64,000 nt of DNA from Synechocystis sp. PCC 7509 (GTDB lineage: Bacteria > Cyanobacteriota > Cyanobacteriia > Cyanobacteriales > Chroococcidiopsidaceae), in the NCBI RefSeq assembly GCF_000332075.2, contig NZ_ALVU02000001.1, positions 1,817,193-1,881,192 of the forward strand. Direction: 5' to 3'. A program made the position numbers and the translations under genes. Below, piece after piece: positions 8,415 through 16,861 of this stretch (within the stretch, counting starts at the first letter, position 1; the number at the start of each line of letters is the position of its first letter). The notes below the pieces were generated by a model, which was not told the DNA's origin, searched no databases, and worked only from the letters and a program-made list of their open reading frames with translations.

Positions 8415-8878
8415 GGGACGCAAGCACCGAGGATGACGGAAGTAAATTTTTTAACCTCTAGTTGGTCTAAGGCGGCTTTGACGGCGGCGAGATCGTAAGG
8501 TATGGGTTGCGATCGCGGGATGTAATCGCGCTGGTTTGGCTCCCCGTGACGCAATACCGCGTTGATTAATACGCAAGGCTCATCGTCAAGGTTGATCGCA
8601 CCGTGTAATACTCCTGGCGGGATAATTGCTACTACTGGAGTGCGATCGCTTAAAGCAATATATTCGTAGCACCGATTAATTAAAGTTACTAATACAAAGC
8701 GACCTTTGACTACTAACAACTGGTCTGTTTGCGCCTTGTGAACAAATAAGTCCTCAATGGTATGGGGAGGAATTTGTACCAAAATAGTTTGGTCGCTAGT
8801 TTGGGGAGTATAAAAATCAGTCATACCCCCCTTTGTAGAAGTCAACGGACGAATTTCAATCCCCTTAGCTGAACTCAT
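8411..8878 (-). CDS. Small cupin protein, dTDP-sugar-epimerase-like
   Basis: A 155-residue single-domain cupin. The beta-barrel core is seen in FVHKAQTDQLLVVKGRFVLV and the second motif in PPGVLHGAINLDDEPCVLIN. The overall pattern resembles dTDP-4-dehydrorhamnose 3,5-epimerase-related and sugar-3,4-ketoisomerase cupins, but the other rhamnose-pathway genes are absent and the catalytic His-Asp pair is not convincing. Function is therefore unassigned. The ATG at 8878 has GAGAGGGAT just upstream on its strand. It shares its stop region with gntK. Confidence 0.75.
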   Translation of the reverse strand: MSSAKGIEIRPLTSTKGGMTDFYTPQTSDQTILVQIPPHTIEDLFVHKAQTDQLLVVKGRFVLVTLINRCYEYIALSDRTPVVAIIPPGVLHGAINLDDEPCVLINAVLRHGEPNQRDYIPRSQPIPYDLAAVKAALDQLEVKKFTSVILGACVP

Positions 8879-8987
8879 ATCCCTCTCCTATCAATTGAAG
8901 ATACTTCAATCTAAGCTCTGAAAAATTAAAAATATGTTGCCAAAGCAACAATAATTAACCAATCTGTGATAGAGCAAAAAAAATGTA

Positions 8988-10574
8988 TCAAAGAGCAGAT
9001 ATTTTTAAACTATTTGGTTCTCCCAGGTTTCCTTGCAAAACAATATCGCGTTTATTGGTGTGCAGATGACGCAAGATTTTGTAAATTACTTCAACTTGGT
9101 CTACTTCTCCAGCTTTTTCAGCAAGCTCCATCAAAGATAGGGGAGTTTTTTCTTGTTCAATCACTTGACAGATTTTTCTTTGTAAGTCCAAAACTGCCGC
9201 CGCCGCTTTTTTCCCGGCTTCTACGCCCGGTTGGTGGTAGGCGTTGACATTAATTAAAAAGCCGTAAAGCCCTACCGCCCGTTCGTACAAAGCAATTAGT
9301 GCGCCCACCATGCGTGGATTGAGTTGGGAAATAGTAACAGTAATCGAATCGCGTTGATTTTCGTAAAGTGCTTGACGAGTTCCTTGCAGCAAGCCGGATA
9401 AATAATCACCAGAAGTTACCCCAGGTTCTACTTCCGAGGAAGGGCCTAAACGATCTTCTAAAACTTCCACAAAGGTCATAAAAAAGTTAGCTATACCTTC
9501 GCGTAACTGTTGAACATAGGCGTGTTGGTCGGTAGAACCTTTGTTACCATAAACGGCAATGCCTTGATTGACGGTTTGATTGTCTAAATCTTTTTGTTTG
9601 CCCAATGATTCCATTACTAACTGCTGTAAATAGCGACTAAATAATAGCAAGCTATCTTTGTAAGGCAATACAACCATATCTTTTTCGCCTCGTCCATTGC
9701 CTGCAAAGTACCAAGCTAAAGCAAGTAATGCGGCGGGATTGGTTTTAATATCGGGGATACGAGTAAGACTATCCATTTCTTTAGCCCCGGCAATCATCGC
9801 GCGGATATCAATACCCTGCAACGCCGCCGGAAGTAACCCAACTGCTGACAATTGCGAAGTTCGCCCGCCTACCCAATCGTACATGGGGAAAGTTGCCAGC
9901 CAATTTTCGGATTTTGCCAGGTTATCTAAATTACTATTTTCACTGGTAATCGCGATCGCATATTTACTAAAGTCTAAGTTATGACCAGCGTAAGCTTTTT
10001 TAACTTCAATCATGCCGTTACGCGGTTCGGGAGTTCCTCCAGACTTAGAAATTACTAATACTAAGGTACTAGCTAGGCGATTTCTTAAGCGCGTGAGAAT
10101 GCGATCTATACCTGCGGGATCGGTATTATCAATAAAATGTATTGCTAAAGGGGGAAAGTCAGGAGCTAAAGCTTCGGCGACAAATTGCGGGCCAAGGGCA
10201 GAACCACCAATGCCAACAGAAATAATATCGGTAAAATGAGCCGCTTGGGGCGGGTGAATGGTTCCATTTAAGATTTTATTAGTAAAATCCTCAATTTTAT
10301 CTACGGTTTGAACCACATTTTGCTTAATTTCTTGGGTAGGGGCTAAATCGGGATTTCGTAGCCAGTAGTGTCCAACCATGCGATTTTCGTCAGGGTTGGC
10401 AATTCCTCCTTGTTCCAAATCTGCCATAGCTGCAAAGGCGCTGTTGAACTTTGGTTGCAACGCTTCTACAAAAGCATCATCAAACCTCATCCGACTGACA
10501 TCTAAGTAAAATCCCAGTCCCTCATTGTAATAAAGCAAGTTTTGATAGCGTTGCCAAAGTGCCGCAGCATCCAT
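8988..10574 (-). CDS. pgi: Glucose-6-phosphate isomerase
   Basis: Interconverts glucose-6-phosphate and fructose-6-phosphate in glycolysis, gluconeogenesis and the Calvin-Benson carbon flow. The 528-residue protein contains the phosphosugar-binding SIS fold with [32 protein letters not shown] and [13 protein letters not shown]. The later catalytic stretches [12 protein letters not shown] and [10 protein letters not shown] are also present. The length matches cyanobacterial Pgi. Downstream (below 8988) is a 109-bp gap. Upstream is a 206-bp AT-rich gap that should hold its promoter. Confidence 0.96.
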   Translation of the reverse strand: MDAAALWQRYQNLLYYNEGLGFYLDVSRMRFDDAFVEALQPKFNSAFAAMADLEQGGIANPDENRMVGHYWLRNPDLAPTQEIKQNVVQTVDKIEDFTNKILNGTIHPPQAAHFTDIISVGIGGSALGPQFVAEALAPDFPPLAIHFIDNTDPAGIDRILTRLRNRLASTLVLVISKSGGTPEPRNGMIEVKKAYAGHNLDFSKYAIAITSENSNLDNLAKSENWLATFPMYDWVGGRTSQLSAVGLLPAALQGIDIRAMIAGAKEMDSLTRIPDIKTNPAALLALAWYFAGNGRGEKDMVVLPYKDSLLLFSRYLQQLVMESLGKQKDLDNQTVNQGIAVYGNKGSTDQHAYVQQLREGIANFFMTFVEVLEDRLGPSSEVEPGVTSGDYLSGLLQGTRQALYENQRDSITVTISQLNPRMVGALIALYERAVGLYGFLINVNAYHQPGVEAGKKAAAAVLDLQRKICQVIEQEKTPLSLMELAEKAGEVDQVEVIYKILRHLHTNKRDIVLQGNLGEPNSLKISAL

Positions 10575-10780
10575 AGAGTTCTCAACTTCTTCTTATGTTC
10601 TTACACCACATCAGTTTATATTGAATCTCCAGCAAATAATCTAGCCAGTTTGTTACCAAAAATAATCGTAGCAGTGCAGATAAAAAAAGCTTACAAAGTG
10701 CGAACGTGTGTTGTCCGAATTTGATTGGCGCTGTCCCAAGTTCACGGGCTTAGGGGGTAACGGTATTTGCTTTTAAACGC

Positions 10781-11695
10781 TTAAATATTTTTCAAGGGAA
10801 TAACGCCTTTGTCGAAAATTATAGATTTGGTATCAATGCCGCTAATTTCTAGGCGATCGCTATATAATTCAATAGCTGCAAAACTAAGCTCACTATTTGC
10901 CCGCGCTGTCCACTCAGAAGCACCTACAGGGCGCGTCCCAGCCCCTGCACCACAAGTTAAATAGGTAGTGCCGTTAATACTGCGAGTCCGTTCGTAATGA
11001 TGCTCGTGTCCGTTGATATAAAGCTGGACTCCGTGCTTTTGAAAAATTGGCGCTAGGGTTTTAACAAAGGGCTGATTTAAACCATAATGACCGGATGAAT
11101 ATATTTGATGATGTCCAAATACTATTTTCCAAGGTGCAATACTTTGGCTGAGTTCTTTGTCTAGCCAAGTTAGTTGGGCTTTCCAATCGGCGTTATGGTT
11201 AGTGTCTAAAGCGAAAAATTGAGCCGAATCTTGCCCAAAGGTGTAGTAACGACCACGCATATTAAAGCCAGGATATTTTAACTGAGGTTCGCCGTTAGCG
11301 GTGCGGATGTCGTGATTTCCCAAACACGCTTGAAACTTTACGCCTTGACTAAGTAATTCTTGATAAGGACGCTCAAATACTGCGTTGATTTTTTCAATTT
11401 CACCATCGTTATAAATATTGTCTCCAGCTAAAACTACCAATTTGTAGGGCTTTTGCTGGTAATATCGCGTCATCGCTTGGGCTACAGCATATTGACTTTT
11501 GCTTCCCGTCCCGGTATCAGCAACAGAAACAAAGCGGAAGGGAATTTCTGAAGTAGACGCATACTTAGTTGCGATCGCTTGTTCTACATTTACACTACTA
11601 GAAGCGTTTGGTTTATTTAACTTGTGGGTCAAAAAAGCCAAACCAAGAGCGCTAAAACTACCTAAAGCTAGAAAATGACGGCGTTTGATGGGCAT
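10781..11695 (-). CDS. Exported calcineurin-like metallophosphatase (purple acid phosphatase type)
   Basis: A 304-residue phosphoesterase. The N-terminus MPIKRRHFLALGSFSALGLA looks like a twin-arginine export signal. All metal-binding blocks of the calcineurin-like fold are present in order: VADTGTG, LAGDNIYND, CLGNHD, VFGHHQ and INGHEHHYER. The spacing suits tartrate-resistant/purple acid phosphatases, so periplasmic phosphate release from organic phosphate is likely. It is divergent from the next plus-strand gene, with 77 bp between them. No pho box was recognised. Confidence 0.86.
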   Translation of the reverse strand: MPIKRRHFLALGSFSALGLAFLTHKLNKPNASSSVNVEQAIATKYASTSEIPFRFVSVADTGTGSKSQYAVAQAMTRYYQQKPYKLVVLAGDNIYNDGEIEKINAVFERPYQELLSQGVKFQACLGNHDIRTANGEPQLKYPGFNMRGRYYTFGQDSAQFFALDTNHNADWKAQLTWLDKELSQSIAPWKIVFGHHQIYSSGHYGLNQPFVKTLAPIFQKHGVQLYINGHEHHYERTRSINGTTYLTCGAGAGTRPVGASEWTARANSELSFAAIELYSDRLEISGIDTKSIIFDKGVIPLKNI

Positions 11696-11772
11696 ATATT
11701 ATCTACAGTTAGGGAAAGAGGATTACAGCCTTTAAAAATTTAGCCTATTTGCTCGTGTTGTAAGAAAATTCG

Positions 11773-12621
11773 ATGTCACAGGAAACGTCAAATTCACCGC
11801 CACCAAAACAAAAGCCCTCGCTTTTGCAGGCGCAAAGTGTCAAACTTTTACGGGGAATAATTCGGGTATCGGAAAATGCGATCGCCCAGATTGAATCCCA
11901 GCAAAGTGCAGGTACATCAGGTAATATTGCTCTAGCTCAACAATTTTGGAGTGGAATACTAGCACCTGTCCGCTTTTTGCTACCGGAAACTCTATCGGCG
12001 AAGTTATCAGATTTGGGATTAACGAGTATTATTGCTGGATTATTGGCGGTGGTAATCTGGACAACTACAATATTTTCTAATTCTTCGCCGCAAGTAGCGA
12101 CTATCCCGCCGGAAGTTGTACCCGTTGTAACTAATCCTGAACCAGAAACCACTATAACCAATCCTCCAGAATTAATAGCGCCAATAGAGGAAAGTAAACC
12201 CATAGAAGTTATCCCCACGCCGGAAATAGAAGTTATTCCCACTCCTAAAGTAGAAGTTACCCCTATACCTGAAGAAGTTGAACCAACTCTTAAAAAAATA
12301 GAACTCACACCCGAACAAAGCTTGATTGCATCGATTCAGGAGCAAATCATCCAACAGAGCGATAGCGCAAGCGCGCACGCAGGGCTTCGCATTTCTAACG
12401 GATTAATTCAATCAGTTCAAGCTAATTTCACTGGTGGTAGTTTGGTTATTCAAGTTAAAGATGATTGGTATAGTATTGGACAATCGGAGCAAGATAAATT
12501 AGCTCAAAAGCTGCTTGATGAATCGCAACAGCTAGATTTTACCCACCTGAAAATTACCGACTCCCAGGGAGATTTGTTAGCGCGGAGTCCTGTCGTAGGC
12601 AAAAAATATGATTATATTTAA
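11773..12621 (+). CDS. Single-pass membrane protein with Pro/Glu-rich linker, unknown function
   Basis: No family recognised. Residues about 1-80 are polar and amphipathic. One transmembrane segment (IIAGLLAVVIWTTTIF) follows at about 86-101. A spacer of about 75 residues is rich in Pro, Glu, Val and Thr, with repeated EVIPTPEIE-type units. The C-terminal 110-residue globular part (from LTPEQSLIASIQEQI) looks like a small alpha/beta domain. A GC-rich dispersed repeat appears to interrupt this domain in frame (12355-12396). Similar architectures are widespread in cyanobacteria without assigned roles. The start ATG 11773 is the first in frame. Confidence 0.72.
   Translation: MSQETSNSPPPKQKPSLLQAQSVKLLRGIIRVSENAIAQIESQQSAGTSGNIALAQQFWSGILAPVRFLLPETLSAKLSDLGLTSIIAGLLAVVIWTTTIFSNSSPQVATIPPEVVPVVTNPEPETTITNPPELIAPIEESKPIEVIPTPEIEVIPTPKVEVTPIPEEVEPTLKKIELTPEQSLIASIQEQIIQQSDSASAHAGLRISNGLIQSVQANFTGGSLVIQVKDDWYSIGQSEQDKLAQKLLDESQQLDFTHLKITDSQGDLLARSPVVGKKYDYI
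12355..12396 (+). repeat. GC-rich dispersed-repeat-like insert inside a coding region
   Basis: The stretch around AGCGATAGCGCAAGCGCGCA followed by CGCAGGGCTTCGC is far richer in GC than the surrounding gene. It resembles the GCGCAAGCGC/GCTTCGC elements scattered in cyanobacterial genomes. It keeps the frame, coding for SDSASAHAGLR. Its repeat status is inferred from composition, since no second full copy lies in the window. Confidence 0.4.
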
Positions 12622-12627
12622 GCGGGT

Positions 12628-13314
12628 TTAGCTGGCAATCGCTTCTTTATAAGCTTTAACTTGCAAATCTATTCCCGTAATCGCTGTACCCACCACTACC
12701 GCGTATGCGCCTAAGTCTAAAGCTTTACGCGCCGTTTGCGGGGAAGCAATGCCACCTTCACAAATTGCCGGAATATTTAGTTTAACTATTTGACTTAGTA
12801 ATTTAAAACCTGGAGGTGTTAAACCCATTGTTTGGCTAGTGTAGCCGTATAAAGTAGTCCCGATCATGTCTGCACCCGCGTTTAAGGCTGCGATCGCATT
12901 TTCTATAGTATCTACGTCCGCCATTACAGGTTTATCTAGTTCATGAATCTGAGTAATTAAACTCGTAATAGTTTCACCTCCGGGACGCTCTCTAGATGTA
13001 GCATCGATTGCAATGATATCTGCACCCGCTTGAGAAACCGCCTGAGCGTGATGAAACTGGGGCGTAATGTACACATCATACCCAGATATTATTTGCTTCC
13101 ACAGCCCAATTATCGGGGCATTGCAGCGTTGTTTGACAGCTTGAATGTGGGCGGGGGTATCGATTCTAATAGCTACAGAGCCTTGGTTTATGGCGGCAAG
13201 TGCGATCGCGGCAATTATACTTGGTTCGTACAGTGGCGAATTTGCAGGGGCTTGACAAGAGACAATTAAGCCATGACGCAGAGGTTCAATAACTTTAGCA
13301 AAATCAACAGGCAT
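12628..13314 (-). CDS. nanE: N-acetylmannosamine-6-phosphate 2-epimerase
   Basis: A TIM-barrel epimerase of the NanE family that converts ManNAc-6-P to GlcNAc-6-P in sialic acid or amino-sugar recycling. Diagnostic stretches are LRHGLIVSCQAP at the N-terminus, IIGLWKQ, DIIAIDATSRERP, VMADVDT and AICEGGIASP. I place the start at ATG 13314, because family members begin MxxxFAKVIEPLRHGLIVSC; an in-frame ATG ten codons upstream (13344) adds a hydrophobic tail with no match. No other nan genes lie nearby, so it probably serves general amino-sugar salvage. Confidence 0.88.
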   Translation of the reverse strand: MPVDFAKVIEPLRHGLIVSCQAPANSPLYEPSIIAAIALAAINQGSVAIRIDTPAHIQAVKQRCNAPIIGLWKQIISGYDVYITPQFHHAQAVSQAGADIIAIDATSRERPGGETITSLITQIHELDKPVMADVDTIENAIAALNAGADMIGTTLYGYTSQTMGLTPPGFKLLSQIVKLNIPAICEGGIASPQTARKALDLGAYAVVVGTAITGIDLQVKAYKEAIAS

Positions 13315-13387
13315 AAGAATATAGTTAGGGCTTAAAAATAGCATTCTAAGCCCTAACGATTGTTAAGTATATTTGTTACCTAGCAAT

Positions 13388-14224
13388 TTATGCGTTGGCT
13401 GTAGCTACTTCTCTTTCGAGAAGCTCCTCAACAATGGGCTTGCGCGAACCTAAGTCAAACTTGTAACCATCGGGGAGAATGTGTAACTTTGCTCCACAAA
13501 TTGCCAAGGCTTCATCTTTGAGGATTTCACCGATATTTGTATGAACTATGTCTGCAACATCTACGATAGTTACAGCGCCTTCTCCAACTACTTGCAATTT
13601 ATTGTTCTGCACTAATATAGAAGTATTTTCATCAATACCGATACCCAAAACGGCGGGTTGTTGAGCTAACGCCGAAAGTAAGCGCCCCAAACGTCCGCGT
13701 TGCAAAAAGTGTTGATCTATGACTATTCCGGGGAGAAAACCCATACCTGGAGCCATTTCTACGACATTAACGCGGGGATTTGTTTCGGAATCTCCATCAA
13801 CAATCATTACGTCAGGCATCATCGCCGCACCCGCACTTGTACCCGCAACTATGATTCCTTCTTGATAGCGTTTGTGAATCGCTGCGTCGATTTCGGTATC
13901 TTTGAGTATGCTGGTAATGCGAGATTGATCGCCGCCAGTAAAAAATACGCCTGTAGCATTGTTTACTGCTTCTAAATAAGTAGATGAGCTTGCATCTTCG
14001 CGCTGAACAGTATCAACTATGCGAATATCTTCCGCTCCTAAGCGCTCAAATACTTTAATGTAGTTTTCTCCTACTTCTCTAGGCATTTCTGTGGCTACTG
14101 TCATAACGACGATACGCGCATTCACACCCCCAGCACGACGGACAAATTCTCGTAAGATTTTACAATCTCCCTCTTTGTCTTCTGCACCACCAATAATTAA
14201 TAGCTGTCCACTGCTTTCACTCAC
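13388..14224 (-). CDS. cphB: Cyanophycinase
   Basis: A serine peptidase of the S51 group that cuts cyanophycin (multi-L-arginyl-poly-aspartate) to beta-Asp-Arg dipeptides. The 278 residues have the normal length. The nucleophile Ser130 lies in VAGTSAGAAMMP. FFTGGDQSRI, VIDQHFLQRGR and GIGIDENTS are further family signatures. It is read away from a small unknown gene (14440-14700) and the divergent cphA2, so nitrogen storage and release are encoded within 3.3 kb. The isoaspartyl dipeptidase that would finish the breakdown is not in this window. Confidence 0.95.
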   Translation of the reverse strand: MSESSGQLLIIGGAEDKEGDCKILREFVRRAGGVNARIVVMTVATEMPREVGENYIKVFERLGAEDIRIVDTVQREDASSSTYLEAVNNATGVFFTGGDQSRITSILKDTEIDAAIHKRYQEGIIVAGTSAGAAMMPDVMIVDGDSETNPRVNVVEMAPGMGFLPGIVIDQHFLQRGRLGRLLSALAQQPAVLGIGIDENTSILVQNNKLQVVGEGAVTIVDVADIVHTNIGEILKDEALAICGAKLHILPDGYKFDLGSRKPIVEELLEREVATANA

Positions 14225-14381
14225 GGCTACATTTCCTCAAGCTTTTATTAAGTAATTTCACTAAAGCATGACAAAATCAACTAAGAAAACTGCTATTTGG
14301 TAGATATTGATACAGAAACTTATGGTCTTTTGAGGTATTGACTTACAGAGATAAGGTTTAATTTTTTTGGCAGGCAATAAA

Positions 14382-14404
14382 AAAGATGGATAGTACCCAT
14401 CTTT
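14382..14404 (-). terminator. Rho-independent terminator of the 86-residue gene
   Basis: On the minus strand AAAGATGG and CCATCTTT form an 8-bp stem with a 7-nt loop, directly followed by TTTTTATT. It lies 36 bases past the stop of the small gene at 14440. This would separate that gene from cphB. Confidence 0.7.
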
Positions 14405-14439
14405 ACTAAAAGGAATTTTTATTTGTGCGTTAATAACAA

Positions 14440-14700
14440 TTATTCAACTAAATGCGATCGCTCGATTAAATCGTTGAGAAAATCTCTAGCTCTTTCTAAA
14501 GGTAGATGTCTTGGTTTTCCTTCATAAACAATTTGATATTCATGGTTATCAGACCCATCTCCATACCCAGCAATTAACTTGAGGTGAAAAGCTTTATCAG
14601 CCAGTTCTTTAATTTCCTCTCTGAGTTCAGCTTCTTGGGGAGATATATTTGGCTGTCTCATAAATGGATTTTCTAAAGTGTTTTGTATATTGTTAACCAA
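14440..14700 (-). CDS. Small conserved-looking protein of unknown function
   Basis: An 86-residue acidic protein without transmembrane segments. It has a helical, charged first half (SPQEAELREEIKELADKAFH) and a short beta-rich part (HEYQIVYEGKPRHLPLERA). I recognise no family. It is transcribed from the same 72-bp divergent gap as cphA2 and ends in its own terminator. Shared regulation with cyanophycin synthesis is therefore possible but is inference. Good codon structure and the terminator support it as real. Confidence 0.65.
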   Translation of the reverse strand: MVNNIQNTLENPFMRQPNISPQEAELREEIKELADKAFHLKLIAGYGDGSDNHEYQIVYEGKPRHLPLERARDFLNDLIERSHLVE

Positions 14701-14772
14701 AAGCGTGATGTCTTACACCTTTCAAAAGTTATATCTTCAATAGAGGGCGTTTAGCTAACAGGAGATTTATTT

Positions 14773-16689
14773 ATGGTTCAAGCTCATAGCATGGAAACAG
14801 TTCGCGTCAATGCTAGAAAATCGGACGCATTTGATATATTCAATCTTAAACACTACCAAGGAGCAAACCCTTACTTAGAAACGGGAGCGATGGTATTTAG
14901 TTTCGCGCTAACAGGATACGAAGAACCTTTGAAAATTGAGGAGTATTTACAGATAATTGGCGATTATTATCCCCGAATGCTCAATGTTGAAGGTGGTTAC
15001 AATTCCTACGCGCAATTGTTCGCCCGCACGGTAGCAGAAGTCGGACAGCTAGATATGGGTTTGCATTTGGATAAGTGGAGTTGCAAACCTGGAGAAGATG
15101 AATCAATTATTGCCGTGCAATCGCTCCACGCTAGAACAAGTAGGTCGGTAGTTTACTTTGTTTGGGACTGGTTTGAGGCGATGACGCAAAACCAGCAAAT
15201 TGTATTTGACGAGCAAATTAAAGTAATTCAGGATATGTTTAGGCGCTCCGTTTACGGTGGCCCGACAGTGTATGCTTTGTTACGCACCGCCGCCGTTAAA
15301 GATATTCCTACTTTTTATCTGTGGGATGAAGGTTTGATGCAGTACGGCTATGGTAAAAAGCAAGTGCGCGGGATAGCTACAACTTTTGATAGCGATAGTC
15401 ATATAGATTCAGACTTTACTACTCGTAAAGATGATTGCAAAGCTTTTTTAAATACTCTGGGCTTTCCTGTACCTAGTGGAAGTATTGTTACAACCCGTGA
15501 GGAAGCAATTTCTGTAGCTAAAAGTATCGGTTATCCGGTCGCTGTGAAGCCTGTAGTCGGGCATAAAGGGATTGGGGTAACGGCGGATGTTCAAGACTCG
15601 GAAGAATTGAAGGCGGCTTTTTCAAGGGCTGTAAAAGCGATTCCTGATGAGCAACTAACGCGGGTAATTGTCGAAAAAAGTGTTTCCGGGGCAGATTTTC
15701 GCTTGCTGTGTGTCAATGGTCGATTTGTCGCCGCTACGGAGCGCCGTCCTGCTTGGGTGGAAGGAGATGGAAGACTGAGTATTGATGAATTAATCGAGCG
15801 GGAAAATCGCACGAAAGCTCGCAGAGATACGCCAACTTCAGCGTTGAGTAAAATTCAGCGCGATGAGGCGATGGAGTTGTTTTTAGAAGAACAAGGTTTG
15901 AGTTCAGATAGTGTTATTGAGAAAGGACAGACGGTTTATCTGCGTAAAGTTGCTAATTTGTCTGCGGGTGGGGTGAGTATGGATGCAACCTCAACAGTAC
16001 ATCCTGATAACATTGTTTTGGCGCAAGATATTGCCCAGCATTTTAGATTAACTTGTTTGGGCATAGATGCGATCGCCCGTGATTTATCAAAATCTTGGAA
16101 AGCTGGCGGTTTCGGCATTTTAGAAATAAATTCAGCGCCGGGTATTTTTATGCACCTCAACCCCGCTACGGGAGAAAGTGTAGATGTTCCAGCGCGGATT
16201 TTGGAGACATTTTTTGATTCCGATAATGATGGCAAAATTCCCTTAATTACTTTTAACCTCATTGGCAAAGAAGAATTGGAGGCAATTATTGACTACATTC
16301 TTTTACAACATCCAGATTGGACAATTGGCGCAGTTTGCAAGGAAGGGGTATTTATCAATCGCTCTGAAAAACACCTAAATAAAGACTACAACAGCAACGT
16401 GCAAAACTTGCTCCGCAATCCCAAGCTTGACTTACTAATTGCTGAATATCAGGGAAATATTCTCGAAAGAGAGGGGATGTTTTACACAGATAGCAACATC
16501 GTAATTTTGGATAATCCCACCGATATAGAAGGGATGTTAGCGCGAAACATTGACGGAGATGGAATTTTGGTAATTAAGGAGACTAATAGTATCTCTATTA
16601 AACGCCAAGGTTTGATCGAACAATACGAACTTGGGGAAAACGAGCCATTTTCTCGCGTCTACCTCAAAGAAATTGCTACTATTTTGTAG
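14773..16689 (+). CDS. cphA2: Cyanophycin synthetase 2 (short CphA2 type)
   Basis: A 638-residue relative of cyanophycin synthetase. It has the CphA N-terminal domain (about 1-170) and an ATP-grasp domain (about 215-490; AVKPVVGHKGIGVTADV and FGILEINSAPGIFMHL). The Mur-ligase-like part is cut short. Ordinary CphA1 is about 870-900 residues with a complete ATP-binding Mur ligase. Published work on CphA2 shows that this short form polymerises beta-Asp-Arg dipeptides rather than free amino acids. ATG 14773 has AGGAGA upstream. No CphA1 is present in the window; cphB is close by. Confidence 0.88.
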   Translation: MVQAHSMETVRVNARKSDAFDIFNLKHYQGANPYLETGAMVFSFALTGYEEPLKIEEYLQIIGDYYPRMLNVEGGYNSYAQLFARTVAEVGQLDMGLHLDKWSCKPGEDESIIAVQSLHARTSRSVVYFVWDWFEAMTQNQQIVFDEQIKVIQDMFRRSVYGGPTVYALLRTAAVKDIPTFYLWDEGLMQYGYGKKQVRGIATTFDSDSHIDSDFTTRKDDCKAFLNTLGFPVPSGSIVTTREEAISVAKSIGYPVAVKPVVGHKGIGVTADVQDSEELKAAFSRAVKAIPDEQLTRVIVEKSVSGADFRLLCVNGRFVAATERRPAWVEGDGRLSIDELIERENRTKARRDTPTSALSKIQRDEAMELFLEEQGLSSDSVIEKGQTVYLRKVANLSAGGVSMDATSTVHPDNIVLAQDIAQHFRLTCLGIDAIARDLSKSWKAGGFGILEINSAPGIFMHLNPATGESVDVPARILETFFDSDNDGKIPLITFNLIGKEELEAIIDYILLQHPDWTIGAVCKEGVFINRSEKHLNKDYNSNVQNLLRNPKLDLLIAEYQGNILEREGMFYTDSNIVILDNPTDIEGMLARNIDGDGILVIKETNSISIKRQGLIEQYELGENEPFSRVYLKEIATIL

Positions 16690-16762
16690 CTAGTAATTAC
16701 TAAGACTTACATAATTCTGTTTTCCAGAAACTAGGATGTTTACAGATAAGACCCTTTTGCAG

Positions 16763-16820
16763 GGGGTTTGGGGGAGGCAACTCGTCCCCCAATGGGGGGT
16801 TTGGGGGGCAGACCCCCCAA
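16763..16820. repeat. G/C-run hairpin repeat upstream of cobN
   Basis: The stretch contains GGGGG...CCCCC (16770-16790) and a perfect 8-bp stem TTGGGGGG-CAGA-CCCCCCAA (16801-16820). Such G-run/C-run elements are dispersed in many cyanobacterial genomes, and a similar pair lies at 33978-34023. It sits between cphA2 and cobN and may slow read-through, although only a short TTTTT lies downstream. Confidence 0.55.
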
Positions 16821-16861
16821 TTCCTGGTTTTTACTAAAGCAAGCCCATAACAAAAAAAACT

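Noticed and set aside
8966-9247. 93-codon plus-strand frame opposite the end of pgi
   Set aside because: It lies almost wholly antisense to conserved Pgi sequence and has no family match.
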